The notes beneath the pieces are model-generated. The model ran no database searches and was not told the origin of the DNA. It worked only from the letters and a program-made list of their open reading frames with translations. Positions 30,732 through 39,099 of a DNA stretch of 64,000 bases are shown in pieces. The stretch's first letter is position 1, and each line of letters starts with the position of its first letter. Source of the DNA: Nitrosomonas nitrosa. Lineage in GTDB: Bacteria; Pseudomonadota; Gammaproteobacteria; Burkholderiales; Nitrosomonadaceae. The position numbers and the translations under genes are program-made. The stretch lies in contig NZ_QAOO01000016.1 of NCBI RefSeq assembly GCF_003051105.1, positions 1 through 64,000 of the forward strand, in the 5' to 3' direction.

Positions 30732-31193
30732 ATGAACGCGCTGATCCCTTTGTTGGTAGCTTTTTCTATTTCCTCTATGTTGGTTGGTTGTAAAGAAAAT
30801 ATACCCCCAACACCTCCTGAAACGCCCGAAGTTGTCTGCGGGACCATCCAAGGATTGACTTGCCCAGAAGAGCAGTACTGCGATTTTGGAATAGGACAAT
30901 GCAAGGTTGCTGATGCGCAAGGCATCTGCAAGATAAAGCCTACGATCTGTACGAAAGAATATAAACCGGTCTGTGGCTGCGATGGCAAAACCTATAGTAA
31001 TGCCTGTGTAGCCGCAGCAGCGGGCGCTTCCATCGATCACTTGGGGGAATGCGCTCCGGCAGAACCTCAAGCCTGTGGGGGCATTGCTGGTTTCCCGTGC
31101 CCCGAAGGCATGAAATGTGTGGATGATCCTTCGGATGAATGTAATCCTGATCAAGGAAACGCAGATTGTCCGGGAATTTGTATAGCTGAGTAG
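30732..31193 (+). CDS. Secreted lipoprotein with Kazal-type domain and Cys-rich C-terminal module
   Basis: A 153-residue protein starting at the ATG at 30732, which has GGAGG 6 nt upstream; a TTG at 30726 is in frame but less likely. The lipobox is LVGC, so a lipidated envelope protein is expected. After a Pro-rich spacer it has a Cys-containing segment (TCPEEQYCDF). A Kazal fold follows (CTKEYKPVCGCDGKTYSNAC, then a final Cys in GECAP), typical of serine protease inhibitors. A C-terminal module CGGIAGFPCPEGMKCVDDPS recurs in the gene at 31446. Protease inhibition is a family inference; the target is unknown. Confidence 0.8.
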   Translation: MNALIPLLVAFSISSMLVGCKENIPPTPPETPEVVCGTIQGLTCPEEQYCDFGIGQCKVADAQGICKIKPTICTKEYKPVCGCDGKTYSNACVAAAAGASIDHLGECAPAEPQACGGIAGFPCPEGMKCVDDPSDECNPDQGNADCPGICIAE

Positions 31194-31445
31194 GCACGGC
31201 AAAGATGCTTAAGTCAATTGAAATGACTTCTCGCATCATTATCCTTGGATGGCCGAGGGTTTGGTTAGCATGATTATTGTTTATTCAGAACCACGCAGTA
31301 CAAGGATTTTGCATTGCAAATAGCGGGGGCTGCCTCATCTTTCAGGTTGCAAAGATCGAGGTAACCTACATGAGCCTCAGTGGGTGCGAAGTGAATTATG
31401 AGCATGGCTCCCATTATGGGCATAAAACTGAGTGAGGTGACGATT

Positions 31446-32219
31446 ATGAAACAACTTAAGCTATTTAAACTCTTCTTCATACTGCTCGGATTAGCGAGCG
31501 GGTCCGGTTTCATCGACAGCCAGCAAACTGCTCAGGCAGAAACAAAAAAATACGCGGAAGTGATTAAAACAGAGTATCAATATGCTGCAAAAATCACGTG
31601 TTCATTATTACTGCCACACCAGGATGGAGCATTGGCTAGGGGAATCTACCGCACAACGGTCAATATACACAACCCGACCAACAAGAAAATCTCCATCGCT
31701 GCCAAAGTAGCCCTTGCCACACAGTTTGGTTCTGAACCCGGTCCTTTTGATGTGACGCCTTTCAAAGGTGCCGAACTCCAGCCAGATGGCGCAGTTGGAA
31801 TCAATTGCTTTGATATTGCGAGCTACTTTTGTCCAATTGATGGTGTTTGTGTGGATTTTGCCTTTCTTGAGGGATTTTTGGTTGTAAAGAGCCCCGTGCC
31901 CTTGGATGTTGTCAGCGTTTATACGGCTCGGCATACCGAAAGCGACGTTGAATCTATAGCGGTAGAAACCGTTCCACCACGAAAAATTCAAGATACCGTT
32001 AAGTTGGGATCAACAGAGCACGCCAAGCCGGGCGAAGGAAAACGTATAGATTATCCACCCAAAGGAAGCGCTGCTTACTCTGATCAAAAGCCCAAACAAA
32101 TGTGTGGGGGCATTGCTGGTTTTCCGTGCCCTGAAGGCATGAAATGTGTGGATGATCCTTCGGATAACTGCGACCCTACCAAGGGTGACGCTGATTGTGC
32201 CGGAATGTGTGTGAAGTAG
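31446..32219 (+). CDS. Secreted protein of unknown function with the same Cys-rich C-terminal module
   Basis: A 257-residue protein. The ATG at 31446 follows a GAGGTGA ribosome binding site; the longer frame from 31398 lacks one. A signal peptide or anchor (LFKLFFILLGLASGSGF) is followed by a beta-rich domain of about 170 residues that I do not recognise (KYAEVIKTEYQYAAKITCSL, GIYRTTVNIHNPTNKKISI). A linker precedes the C-terminal module CGGIAGFPCPEGMKCVDDPS, nearly identical in DNA to that of the preceding gene. The two genes are on the same strand 252 bp apart and presumably functionally linked. Confidence 0.7.
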   Translation: MKQLKLFKLFFILLGLASGSGFIDSQQTAQAETKKYAEVIKTEYQYAAKITCSLLLPHQDGALARGIYRTTVNIHNPTNKKISIAAKVALATQFGSEPGPFDVTPFKGAELQPDGAVGINCFDIASYFCPIDGVCVDFAFLEGFLVVKSPVPLDVVSVYTARHTESDVESIAVETVPPRKIQDTVKLGSTEHAKPGEGKRIDYPPKGSAAYSDQKPKQMCGGIAGFPCPEGMKCVDDPSDNCDPTKGDADCAGMCVK

Positions 32220-32433
32220 CAGTTGCAATCTGAAAAACTGCAAGTGATGTATCGATCAATCGGCTTACTCGCAGGAATAGTGAGCGAGATTAGGAGTGTG
32301 CATGATGCCAACAACAGTAAGAATGGACAGAGATAAATGCGTCATTGTTTTCTTATTGACCCATTCCAACTCTCTGCGCTGCTTGTTTACATCAGTGCAC
32401 ACTCATTTATGATGCGCTCAAAGAATAAACGCC

Positions 32434-32904
32434 ATGAAACCCTTTGTATTGATTCTGATGAGCATCGCGGCGCTCGCTAAAACAAGCACAGCTCAGACGG
32501 AAGCTTATCCGTTTAAGACGATGACCTGCCACATCCAAGCGGCTGGAACGAGTGAGTGCACCGGTTTACCCACGCTACATTCCGGCGTACTCGTCATTTC
32601 GGAAGAAGGTACATTTGAACTAAAGGGATATTACCACGCGTGCTTTATGGTAGATGAAGCCACAAAATACGGGAAATACCAAGTATCTTATTTGAATGGC
32701 GCAATACGCCTAGAACTCCTGACGACGAAGACCATAGGCATGAGCGATGCACCGGATTTTCCGAGAACACTTGGAATTGTCACCTTAAATCGGGATCGGC
32801 TAGATGGTGAACTGATTGACCTATCCGCGGCACTGCGCGGACATTCGTATCATCCAGAAAACTTCGTATCCTTAACACTCCAATGCAAGGAGGTGAATGA
32901 ATAA
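32434..32904 (+). CDS. Predicted secreted protein of unknown function
   Basis: A 156-residue protein with a short signal peptide (FVLILMSIAALAKTSTAQT). Its four mature cysteines (MTCHIQ, SECTG, HACFM, LQCKE) could form two disulfides in the periplasm. I do not recognise the family. It lies 66 bp upstream of the small ORF and the tyrosinase on the same strand, so it may belong to the same unit. Confidence 0.6.
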   Translation: MKPFVLILMSIAALAKTSTAQTEAYPFKTMTCHIQAAGTSECTGLPTLHSGVLVISEEGTFELKGYYHACFMVDEATKYGKYQVSYLNGAIRLELLTTKTIGMSDAPDFPRTLGIVTLNRDRLDGELIDLSAALRGHSYHPENFVSLTLQCKEVNE

Positions 32905-32970
32905 TTTCACAAGCATCCCCTTTCCCAGCTGAGCAATCGTTTTTTATCCAACAGAAAAGGAGCCTAAAAT

Positions 32971-33186
32971 ATGTCACACCATCAAGAAACCTTTGAAGGC
33001 TGCACTATAGAAATCAAAGACGACATCGACTTGACCATCAATGGAAAAGTCATCGATTACGAACAAGATACTGCAAAAAAAAAGTTTTCATCGAAATATC
33101 TGCCCTACACCCAATATGATTCATTGTTGGAGATGGCAAGAGCGATCGCCCGACACACCGTCGAGTTTTCCAAGTCGAAGAAATAG
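32971..33186 (+). CDS. Small conserved-looking protein preceding tyrosinase
   Basis: A 71-residue polar protein with no signal peptide. It starts MSHHQETFEGCTIEIKDDID and ends in a helical YDSLLEMARAIARHTVEFSK. An AAAGGAG site precedes the ATG, and the stop codon is 32 bp from the tyrosinase start. Position and size recall the small caddie/cofactor proteins (MelC1-like) that help load copper into some bacterial tyrosinases. I cannot show homology to MelC1, so the role is an inference from context; the HH pair and Cys could bind a metal. Confidence 0.6.
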   Translation: MSHHQETFEGCTIEIKDDIDLTINGKVIDYEQDTAKKKFSSKYLPYTQYDSLLEMARAIARHTVEFSKSKK

Positions 33187-33218
33187 TCGAAATTAATTGA
33201 GAAAAGGAGAACATTCTC

Positions 33219-34697
33219 ATGGCCATCAGAAAAGATGCAAATACGCTAAGTGCTGCCGAACGGGCGGAATTCGTTGACGCCATCCTGACTTTAAAAGCAG
33301 AAGGGATCTACGATCAATTCGTGCTCAGGCATGCAAACGCCATCATGAACGCCATCCATCGATGCCCAGCTTTCCTGCCCTGGCACCGCCGTTTCCTCTT
33401 CGATCTCGAGCGGGAGCTTCAGCGTGTTTCCGGGAATCCCAATCTCGGTATCCCCTACTGGAACTGGCCATCGGGCGGCGCCAATGCCGCCATGTGGAAT
33501 GACGATCTACTAGGTGGAAATGGAGATGCCGGTGGCGTTGTCCGGACTGGACCCTTCCGGGCTGGCCAGTGGACCGTCGTTAATTCAAGCGGATCGCCGG
33601 CCGGCCCGCTCATGCGGGCTTTTGGCCAGAATGGTTTTCCGACCTTGCCCACTCAAGCTGAAATCAACCAAGTCATGGCTGTGACACCTTATGATGTGCC
33701 ATCATGGAACATGAACAGCAATCCAAGCTTCCGCAATCAGCTGGAAGGTTGGATCGGCCCCAACCTGCACAATCGCGGGCATGTCTGGGTCGGCGGTTCG
33801 ATGTTGCCAATGACCTCGCCCAATGACCCAGTGTTTTTCATGCATCACTGTATGGTTGACAAGATCTGGCACGAGTGGCAGCTCCGTTTCCCCAATCAAG
33901 GCTATCTTCCCGCCAGCGGTGGACCTTTTGGTCAGAATCTGACCGACCCTATGGATAGTACACCTTCAGGGCAGATCGGCCCCCGGCCAATCGATGTTTT
34001 AGATAGCACGGCACTAGGAATTGTTTATGACGATGCCGTCGTTCAACCTCAGCCTGAGATACCGCTTCTCATCGTCGGTGCCAATCCGATGCAAGCTGAT
34101 ATCGGAGCACCTGGAGAAGTCGATGTCTTCCGCTTTGAAGTGCCATCGTTTGGTCCCTATACCCTGTTTACCACGGGATCATCTGACACGTTCATGACTC
34201 TTTTTGGCCCCAATGATCCGAATATCGAAGTGACATCAAACGATGATGGTGGGGAAAACCTTAATTCGCAAATTGGCAGAAATCTCTCGGCAGGCACCTA
34301 TTACCTGCGTATCCGCCTTTTCAGTCCAAGCGCAACAGGCAATTATGCGGTTGCTGTCCGCGCTGAGGGTAACGCACCTAACCCTATTCCCGAACTCGCC
34401 GTCGATGGAGCAAGCATTAATGCGGCCATTGCTGCAGCCAATGAAAGTGATCTCTACCGCTTCACCATCACGACAGGAGGAATCTATACCATTCAAACCA
34501 CCGGCACCACAGATACCTTTATGACCTTGCACGGCCCAAACAGTCAGCTACCCGAAATTGCCCGCAATGACGATGGCGGCGCCTCTTTCAATGCACGGAT
34601 TCGTCGCCAAATCTCACCTGGCGAATATTTCGTCCGCATAAGGCATTTCTCGCCTGTTGGAACAGGACCTTATTCCATCCGGATAACACGGGGATGA
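33219..34697 (+). CDS. Tyrosinase (type 3 copper oxidase) with two PPC domains
   Basis: A 492-residue protein. The tyrosinase domain occupies about residues 1-270. The CuA ligands are H38, H47 and H56 (HANAIMNAIHRCPAFLPWHR). The CuB ligands are H184, H188 (LHNRGHVWVGG) and the His pair 209/210 (FFMHHCMVDKIWHEW). It should oxidise phenols or diphenols with O2. Two bacterial pre-peptidase C-terminal (PPC) beta domains follow (about 280-390 and 395-492), each with a DTFMTL and a NDDGG motif. PPC domains are usually extracellular, yet no signal peptide is visible. A GGAG ribosome binding site precedes the ATG. Confidence 0.9.
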   Translation: MAIRKDANTLSAAERAEFVDAILTLKAEGIYDQFVLRHANAIMNAIHRCPAFLPWHRRFLFDLERELQRVSGNPNLGIPYWNWPSGGANAAMWNDDLLGGNGDAGGVVRTGPFRAGQWTVVNSSGSPAGPLMRAFGQNGFPTLPTQAEINQVMAVTPYDVPSWNMNSNPSFRNQLEGWIGPNLHNRGHVWVGGSMLPMTSPNDPVFFMHHCMVDKIWHEWQLRFPNQGYLPASGGPFGQNLTDPMDSTPSGQIGPRPIDVLDSTALGIVYDDAVVQPQPEIPLLIVGANPMQADIGAPGEVDVFRFEVPSFGPYTLFTTGSSDTFMTLFGPNDPNIEVTSNDDGGENLNSQIGRNLSAGTYYLRIRLFSPSATGNYAVAVRAEGNAPNPIPELAVDGASINAAIAAANESDLYRFTITTGGIYTIQTTGTTDTFMTLHGPNSQLPEIARNDDGGASFNARIRRQISPGEYFVRIRHFSPVGTGPYSIRITRG

Positions 34698-34811
34698 TAC
34701 AGGCAAAAGATCATGCGCGGCATGAACTCGGTATCACAACGAGAAATCCATTCACATGCATGGCGTTCTGAAAGATGCATTCCATCGAAACGATGTAACA
34801 ATCCAATCCCA

Positions 34812-34844
34812 GTGACCCCCTATATTACGGGGTCACACCTTTTT
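34812..34844 (+). terminator. Intrinsic terminator after the tyrosinase
   Basis: Perfect 8-bp stem GTGACCCC / GGGGTCAC (34812-34819, 34829-34836), 9-nt loop, then CACC-free run of five T ending at 34844. It closes the plus-strand Kazal-to-tyrosinase stretch. Confidence 0.85.
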
Positions 34845-34888
34845 AGTGAGCAGAAAACGATGCTGATCCCCGCTCCCAAATTGCGATA

Positions 34889-35326
34889 TCAAATCGAACC
34901 CGCAATTTGTACGTTAATCTTGCGCTGACGTGGACCGTCGAGTTCTACCAATAACACCGATTGCCATACCCCTAGCGTAGGTGCGCCTTCAAACACTGAT
35001 AAAGTCTGCGTAGCCCCCAACAAGATAGAAGCAATATGTGCGTGGGCATTAAGGGGCTCATCGGGCATATTGCGAGCAAGGATATCGTTGTGTAAATAAG
35101 CCGCGTCCTTGGGCACCAAACGACTCAACACACCTTTGATATCCTCCAACAATCTTGGCTCGTTTTCATTCACGATCACCGCACAGGTGGTATGCAACGA
35201 ACTGACAATCATCCAGCCCTGCCAAATGCCCGATGCGGAGATGAGTGCTCGCAGCCTCGGGGTAAGATCATAAAATTCAAGTTCCGCGGATGTTTCAATT
35301 TCAAGAACATGATTGATACACTTCAT
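34889..35326 (-). CDS. YjbQ family protein (UPF0047, secondary thiamine-phosphate synthase type)
   Basis: A 145-residue single-domain protein. Family motifs visible: SLHTTCAVIVNENEPRLLED, an HND in AAYLHNDILARNMPDEP, HAHIASILLGATQTL, and the terminal LVELDGPRQRKINVQ. Homologues have weak thiamine-phosphate synthase activity, and the physiological role is uncertain. It lies 162 bp downstream of the GCS2-like gene on the same strand and could be the last gene of that cluster. Confidence 0.88.
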   Translation of the reverse strand: MKCINHVLEIETSAELEFYDLTPRLRALISASGIWQGWMIVSSLHTTCAVIVNENEPRLLEDIKGVLSRLVPKDAAYLHNDILARNMPDEPLNAHAHIASILLGATQTLSVFEGAPTLGVWQSVLLVELDGPRQRKINVQIAGSI

Positions 35327-35488
35327 AACAATCCTTTTTATCGTCCAATATTCCTAGCAGAAACACAATGTTAACGTATCCACTTTCTCCGCCTTCCATT
35401 CTCAGCATGGCTTGCAACAGTTTCACAGTCTATCCGATTGCTACAAAACGATGTGGATCGACATCGTTTCGACATCAAACTTTAACGT

Positions 35489-36733
35489 TTAACCTACTCC
35501 TTGAAACAACTGCCCCTCTTGGAGACAATCACATAATGCATGATAAACCCGTTGCATTTTTTTCTGGTTAGTCTCACTACCCAATGCGCACATGATACGA
35601 CGCGCTAGCGGTCCTCGTTCAAGCATGACGGCTAATGCATCGTGCCAATGCTGAAGAGTTTCTGGTTTGGCCAGGGCAGTCATGAGGTGTGCCCACAACT
35701 CCCTTGCTTCGCAATGCTGCTTGGGAAACCCCATGAGGCGCAAATATACGCTATCGGTAATGCTGGCTTGCTCAGCATCGCGTATGCAATCCTGCAAGAT
35801 TTTGACCAATGCATCGGTGCCAATGGCCTGCTGATCCGCGCGTGATGCCGTTCGCTGGTCATATAGGGCATGGACGATATCGCGCACCACTGCGGCGATC
35901 GCCAGATCGGCCTGCGGGCATTCCTGCACGTCGATGACACGGATTTCGATTGCATTACGGACAAAGCGCGCAACAGCGCCCCGCACATTCAGCCATTCAT
36001 GCTGCAAAATGCCTTCTGCATCCAGCACCGCAATTTCATGATACATCGGCATTAGAATATGTGTTTGGTATGCAGCGCGACTCGCTATCGTCTCCGGGAT
36101 AACTTTTCCCATGGTTGAAGGGATTCTGATTTGATGTGTCAGGTAATTATTCATACGCGTATCCAGAAAACCCGTTGGTTTCCCTTCTGCCAACGGCGAG
36201 CTCGCTGCCAACGCAGGCAGGATAGGCAGTACTAGCCGAATGGCGGCATGCAAGCCCGCAAATTCGGCGTCATCGATGAAGGGCAGGTTCAGATGCATAC
36301 TCTGTAAGTTAGACCAACCATGGCGCTTACAGTCAAAGATACGATCATAGGTGCGGTAGATTTCCGCGTTGTCATGCGGCCATAGCTTTGTTTCCAGCCA
36401 CGGATTCATCCAGGGGTGCATGGCTGACGGCATCAACCTTGCGCCGCAGCAAGCGAGTTGCTCATTGATATATCGAATTTCCCGCTGAAACAGCGTTGAA
36501 AGCAATTCAATGGCGGGTTCTGGCTCGGTGTTCTTGAGTTCGATTTGATGTAGGACAATCTCATTGGACCAAGTAGCACGACGCCTCTGGACTTCAGCAA
36601 CGTCTCTGCCCGCAAGCCGATGCAGCAATCGATCTGCGATAGGCAGAACGGAAAGACGCTCGCGATCGACTATCATATACTCCAATTCGATGCCATAACC
36701 CGAAAAAGCGGGCAACGACTGAGCACTCACCAT
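35489..36733 (-). CDS. GCS2-type carboxylate-amine ligase (glutamate-cysteine ligase-like)
   Basis: A protein of about 414 residues in the GCS2/YbdK superfamily, glutamine-synthetase-like ligases that join a carboxylate to an amine with ATP. The N-terminal FSGYGIELEYMIVDRE holds the metal-binding Glu pair. IRYINEQLACCGARLMPSAM, HPWMNPWLETKLWPHD and the SMHLNLPFIDDAEFA segment follow. The start at 36733 overlaps the end of the RimK-like gene by 7 nt; an earlier start at 36751 is possible. This tight coupling to an ATP-grasp ligase and a C39-like peptidase argues against ordinary glutathione synthesis. The substrate is unknown. Confidence 0.85.
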   Translation of the reverse strand: MVSAQSLPAFSGYGIELEYMIVDRERLSVLPIADRLLHRLAGRDVAEVQRRRATWSNEIVLHQIELKNTEPEPAIELLSTLFQREIRYINEQLACCGARLMPSAMHPWMNPWLETKLWPHDNAEIYRTYDRIFDCKRHGWSNLQSMHLNLPFIDDAEFAGLHAAIRLVLPILPALAASSPLAEGKPTGFLDTRMNNYLTHQIRIPSTMGKVIPETIASRAAYQTHILMPMYHEIAVLDAEGILQHEWLNVRGAVARFVRNAIEIRVIDVQECPQADLAIAAVVRDIVHALYDQRTASRADQQAIGTDALVKILQDCIRDAEQASITDSVYLRLMGFPKQHCEARELWAHLMTALAKPETLQHWHDALAVMLERGPLARRIMCALGSETNQKKMQRVYHALCDCLQEGQLFQGVG

Positions 36734-38199
36734 TGAACACCCTGCTTGCACCTATCCAACCGATGCAAAAATACCGTCATGATTTGCTGATATAAATCTT
36801 CCTTGAGAATACCGTCCTCATTGCCCGCATCGACGTTGGGATTATCGTTGATCTCGATAACATAGCAGCGCTTGCCAGCCTGCTTGATGTCCACGCCATA
36901 CAGTCCATCACCGATCAGATTGGCCGCCTTGAGCGCCATCTTCACGACCTTAACCGGCGCTTCTACCAAAGATACCGCTTGTGTCAGCCCTTCGACGTAG
37001 TCGTGTTTTTGTTCACCATGCTTGACAATCTGCCAATGCCCCGGCGCCATGAAGTATTTACAGACGAATAGCGGTCGACGATCGAGTATGCCTACCCGCC
37101 AATCAAACTCGGTCGGCAAATATTCCTGAGCCACAATCAGTTCGGATTTTTCCAGCAACTCGTTTACTTTGTGCCGTAATTCCGTTTCAGTCGTGACCTT
37201 GGCAACCCCCAGTGAAAATGAACTATCCGGTTGTTTAAGCACGCAAGGCAGCGTCAGCGCAGGAATGACCTGCTCGACATTGTCCCGATGCACCAGCAGG
37301 GTTCGCGGCACAGGAATACGATGCCGGGTCATGAGCTCGGCCAAGTAAACCTTGTTGTTACATTTTAGAATGGAATTCGGATCATCGATTACGACCAAAC
37401 CCTCAGCGCTTGCCTGCCGGGAAAAGCGGTAGGTGTAATGATTGACGTAAGTAGTATCACGAATGAACAACGCATCGAATTCCGGCAATCGCCCCATATC
37501 CGCACGCGTAATGAATTCGACGTGCATCCCCAGGTTTTCCGCCGCTTTCTCGAAATACTTCATCGCCTTGACGTTGGAAGGCGGTTCAGGATCATTGGGA
37601 TCATGCAGGATCGCTAAATCGTAACGCGGCGCTATCTGTTTAGGTACCCACGGCTTGCGCCCAGAAAAATAATCGATGGCCGCCTGTACGACAAAATCCT
37701 GATGCTGCGGCGGGATCTCACTCGCAGCAATCGTTTTGATGCTACGAATGCGCCACTGTCCGCCATGTCGATCGAAATAGGCGCGTAACAAAGGTGCTTG
37801 CAGTAAATTGAACAGCTGACGGCTCAGCTGATCGTAATGCTTAGCCATATTGCGGCCAAAATAGATACTGAGTTCAAAATGATCGGATTTGAGCGCAACG
37901 AGCGATTTCTGCACCCGTTCATCCAGTTGCTCGGTCAGCAATCTCACCAAGCCGGGAGAATGCAAATCCTCGATAGCATTTACACGGGGAAAGGGTTTAT
38001 GTCCGCGCGCTTCGGCCAGGAGTGAAACGTAATACCCCAGACTCTGGTAGCGATAGGATTTACAGAGATTAAAAACACGCGCTCTCAGTTGGCTGCCAAA
38101 TGCGGGATCGGTCAGATAGGCTTTAGCTGAAATCACCATCACATCTGGCATAGCCAATGGCCAATCACGGGGATTACTAACGACGATCAGAATGCTCAT
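36727..38199 (-). CDS. RimK-like ATP-grasp ligase with RLAN-type N-terminal domain
   Basis: A 490-residue protein. The N-terminal half (about 1-190) resembles the RimK-like ATP-grasp N-terminal (RLAN) domain seen in comparative studies of amidoligase clusters. The ATP-grasp half has LKCNNKVYLAELMTRHRIPV, LPCVLKQPDSSFSLGVAKV, the VAQEYLPTEFDWRVGILD core and the metal/catalytic motif YVIEINDNPNVDAGNE. It should form amide bonds, such as adding an amino acid to a peptide or small acid. It overlaps the C39-like gene by 4 nt upstream and the GCS2-like gene by 7 nt downstream, a strictly coupled operon. Confidence 0.87.
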   Translation of the reverse strand: MSILIVVSNPRDWPLAMPDVMVISAKAYLTDPAFGSQLRARVFNLCKSYRYQSLGYYVSLLAEARGHKPFPRVNAIEDLHSPGLVRLLTEQLDERVQKSLVALKSDHFELSIYFGRNMAKHYDQLSRQLFNLLQAPLLRAYFDRHGGQWRIRSIKTIAASEIPPQHQDFVVQAAIDYFSGRKPWVPKQIAPRYDLAILHDPNDPEPPSNVKAMKYFEKAAENLGMHVEFITRADMGRLPEFDALFIRDTTYVNHYTYRFSRQASAEGLVVIDDPNSILKCNNKVYLAELMTRHRIPVPRTLLVHRDNVEQVIPALTLPCVLKQPDSSFSLGVAKVTTETELRHKVNELLEKSELIVAQEYLPTEFDWRVGILDRRPLFVCKYFMAPGHWQIVKHGEQKHDYVEGLTQAVSLVEAPVKVVKMALKAANLIGDGLYGVDIKQAGKRCYVIEINDNPNVDAGNEDGILKEDLYQQIMTVFLHRLDRCKQGVQW

Positions 38200-38936
38200 G
38201 GCAACTCAGCTTGTGCAGCATGCGCATGCTGCGATGAATGGATGACCAGTAGATTGGAATCGTAGGTTACAATCCCCAACAGAATTGCGCTGATCACTCG
38301 GTCGATATTGCACCAATATTCCTGAGTCGGCCGTCCGTAGGGATCAGCGACCAACAAGGTGCGCTTGGTACGGTTATACCCTGTGATCACAACGAAATGG
38401 CCAGCCGGAAAACCGAGAATATCATCTGGCACATCATTCGGCCCATGCTCGCGCGCCGCGCGATATAAAAAAGTCGAGCTCAGCCCCGTCAAAATCGGCA
38501 AACCACGGCGCAGCAATCCGTGAATCAGCGCATGGGATAGATCGGACATGCGGAGCTTCCCTCCCAAACTCAGAAACTCCAAATAACCCTCAGTGACATA
38601 ATGTAATCTACGGTCCGATTTTACGGCACGTTGCCGCCGCAATCGCTCGGCAATATCAATGCCCCCCACGAACCAAGTGGGATCGAACACGACCAGATTA
38701 TAGGTATAGATGGTAGCCTGGAATCCATTGCGCAACGCATCACACGCCAAAAACACGTCAAATGTGCCGCTTCCACTTTCCAACTTAGGCGTGCGGGCAA
38801 TGATATCTTCCAGCGAATCGCGCTTCCCCCAATAATTGTAAACAGCGTGCAGACAGGTTGGTCCGCAAGTAGTTTCATCCGGTTGCGGCAATATACTGAC
38901 AGGAAGATGATGGATGGATCTTAACTTGGCAACCAT
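38196..38936 (-). CDS. C39-like cysteine peptidase
   Basis: A 246-residue cytosolic protein (no signal peptide) with an intact papain-like C39 active site. Oxyanion Gln18 and nucleophile Cys24 are seen in LPQPDETTCGPTCLHAVYNY. The His is in AGHFVVITGYNRT and the Asp in LLVADPYGRP. C39 domains usually cleave leader peptides after double Gly in ABC exporters. Here the domain stands alone, fused to no transporter, and is the first gene of the C39-RimK-GCS2 operon, so it may process the peptide substrate or product of the ligases. Confidence 0.85.
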   Translation of the reverse strand: MVAKLRSIHHLPVSILPQPDETTCGPTCLHAVYNYWGKRDSLEDIIARTPKLESGSGTFDVFLACDALRNGFQATIYTYNLVVFDPTWFVGGIDIAERLRRQRAVKSDRRLHYVTEGYLEFLSLGGKLRMSDLSHALIHGLLRRGLPILTGLSSTFLYRAAREHGPNDVPDDILGFPAGHFVVITGYNRTKRTLLVADPYGRPTQEYWCNIDRVISAILLGIVTYDSNLLVIHSSQHAHAAQAELP

Positions 38937-39099
38937 ATCGATCTACCTTTCAAACAATGAACGGGTCAGCACATATTACTGCGCTTTGCGATCGATCGCA
39001 CGTGGTTACTTACTCAACACGCACCTCCCTAAAAAAGCCGTTCAGGTCATCCTCACCCTTAAAGCAAAATTGCCCCCAAAAATATCTGCAACTTTGAAC

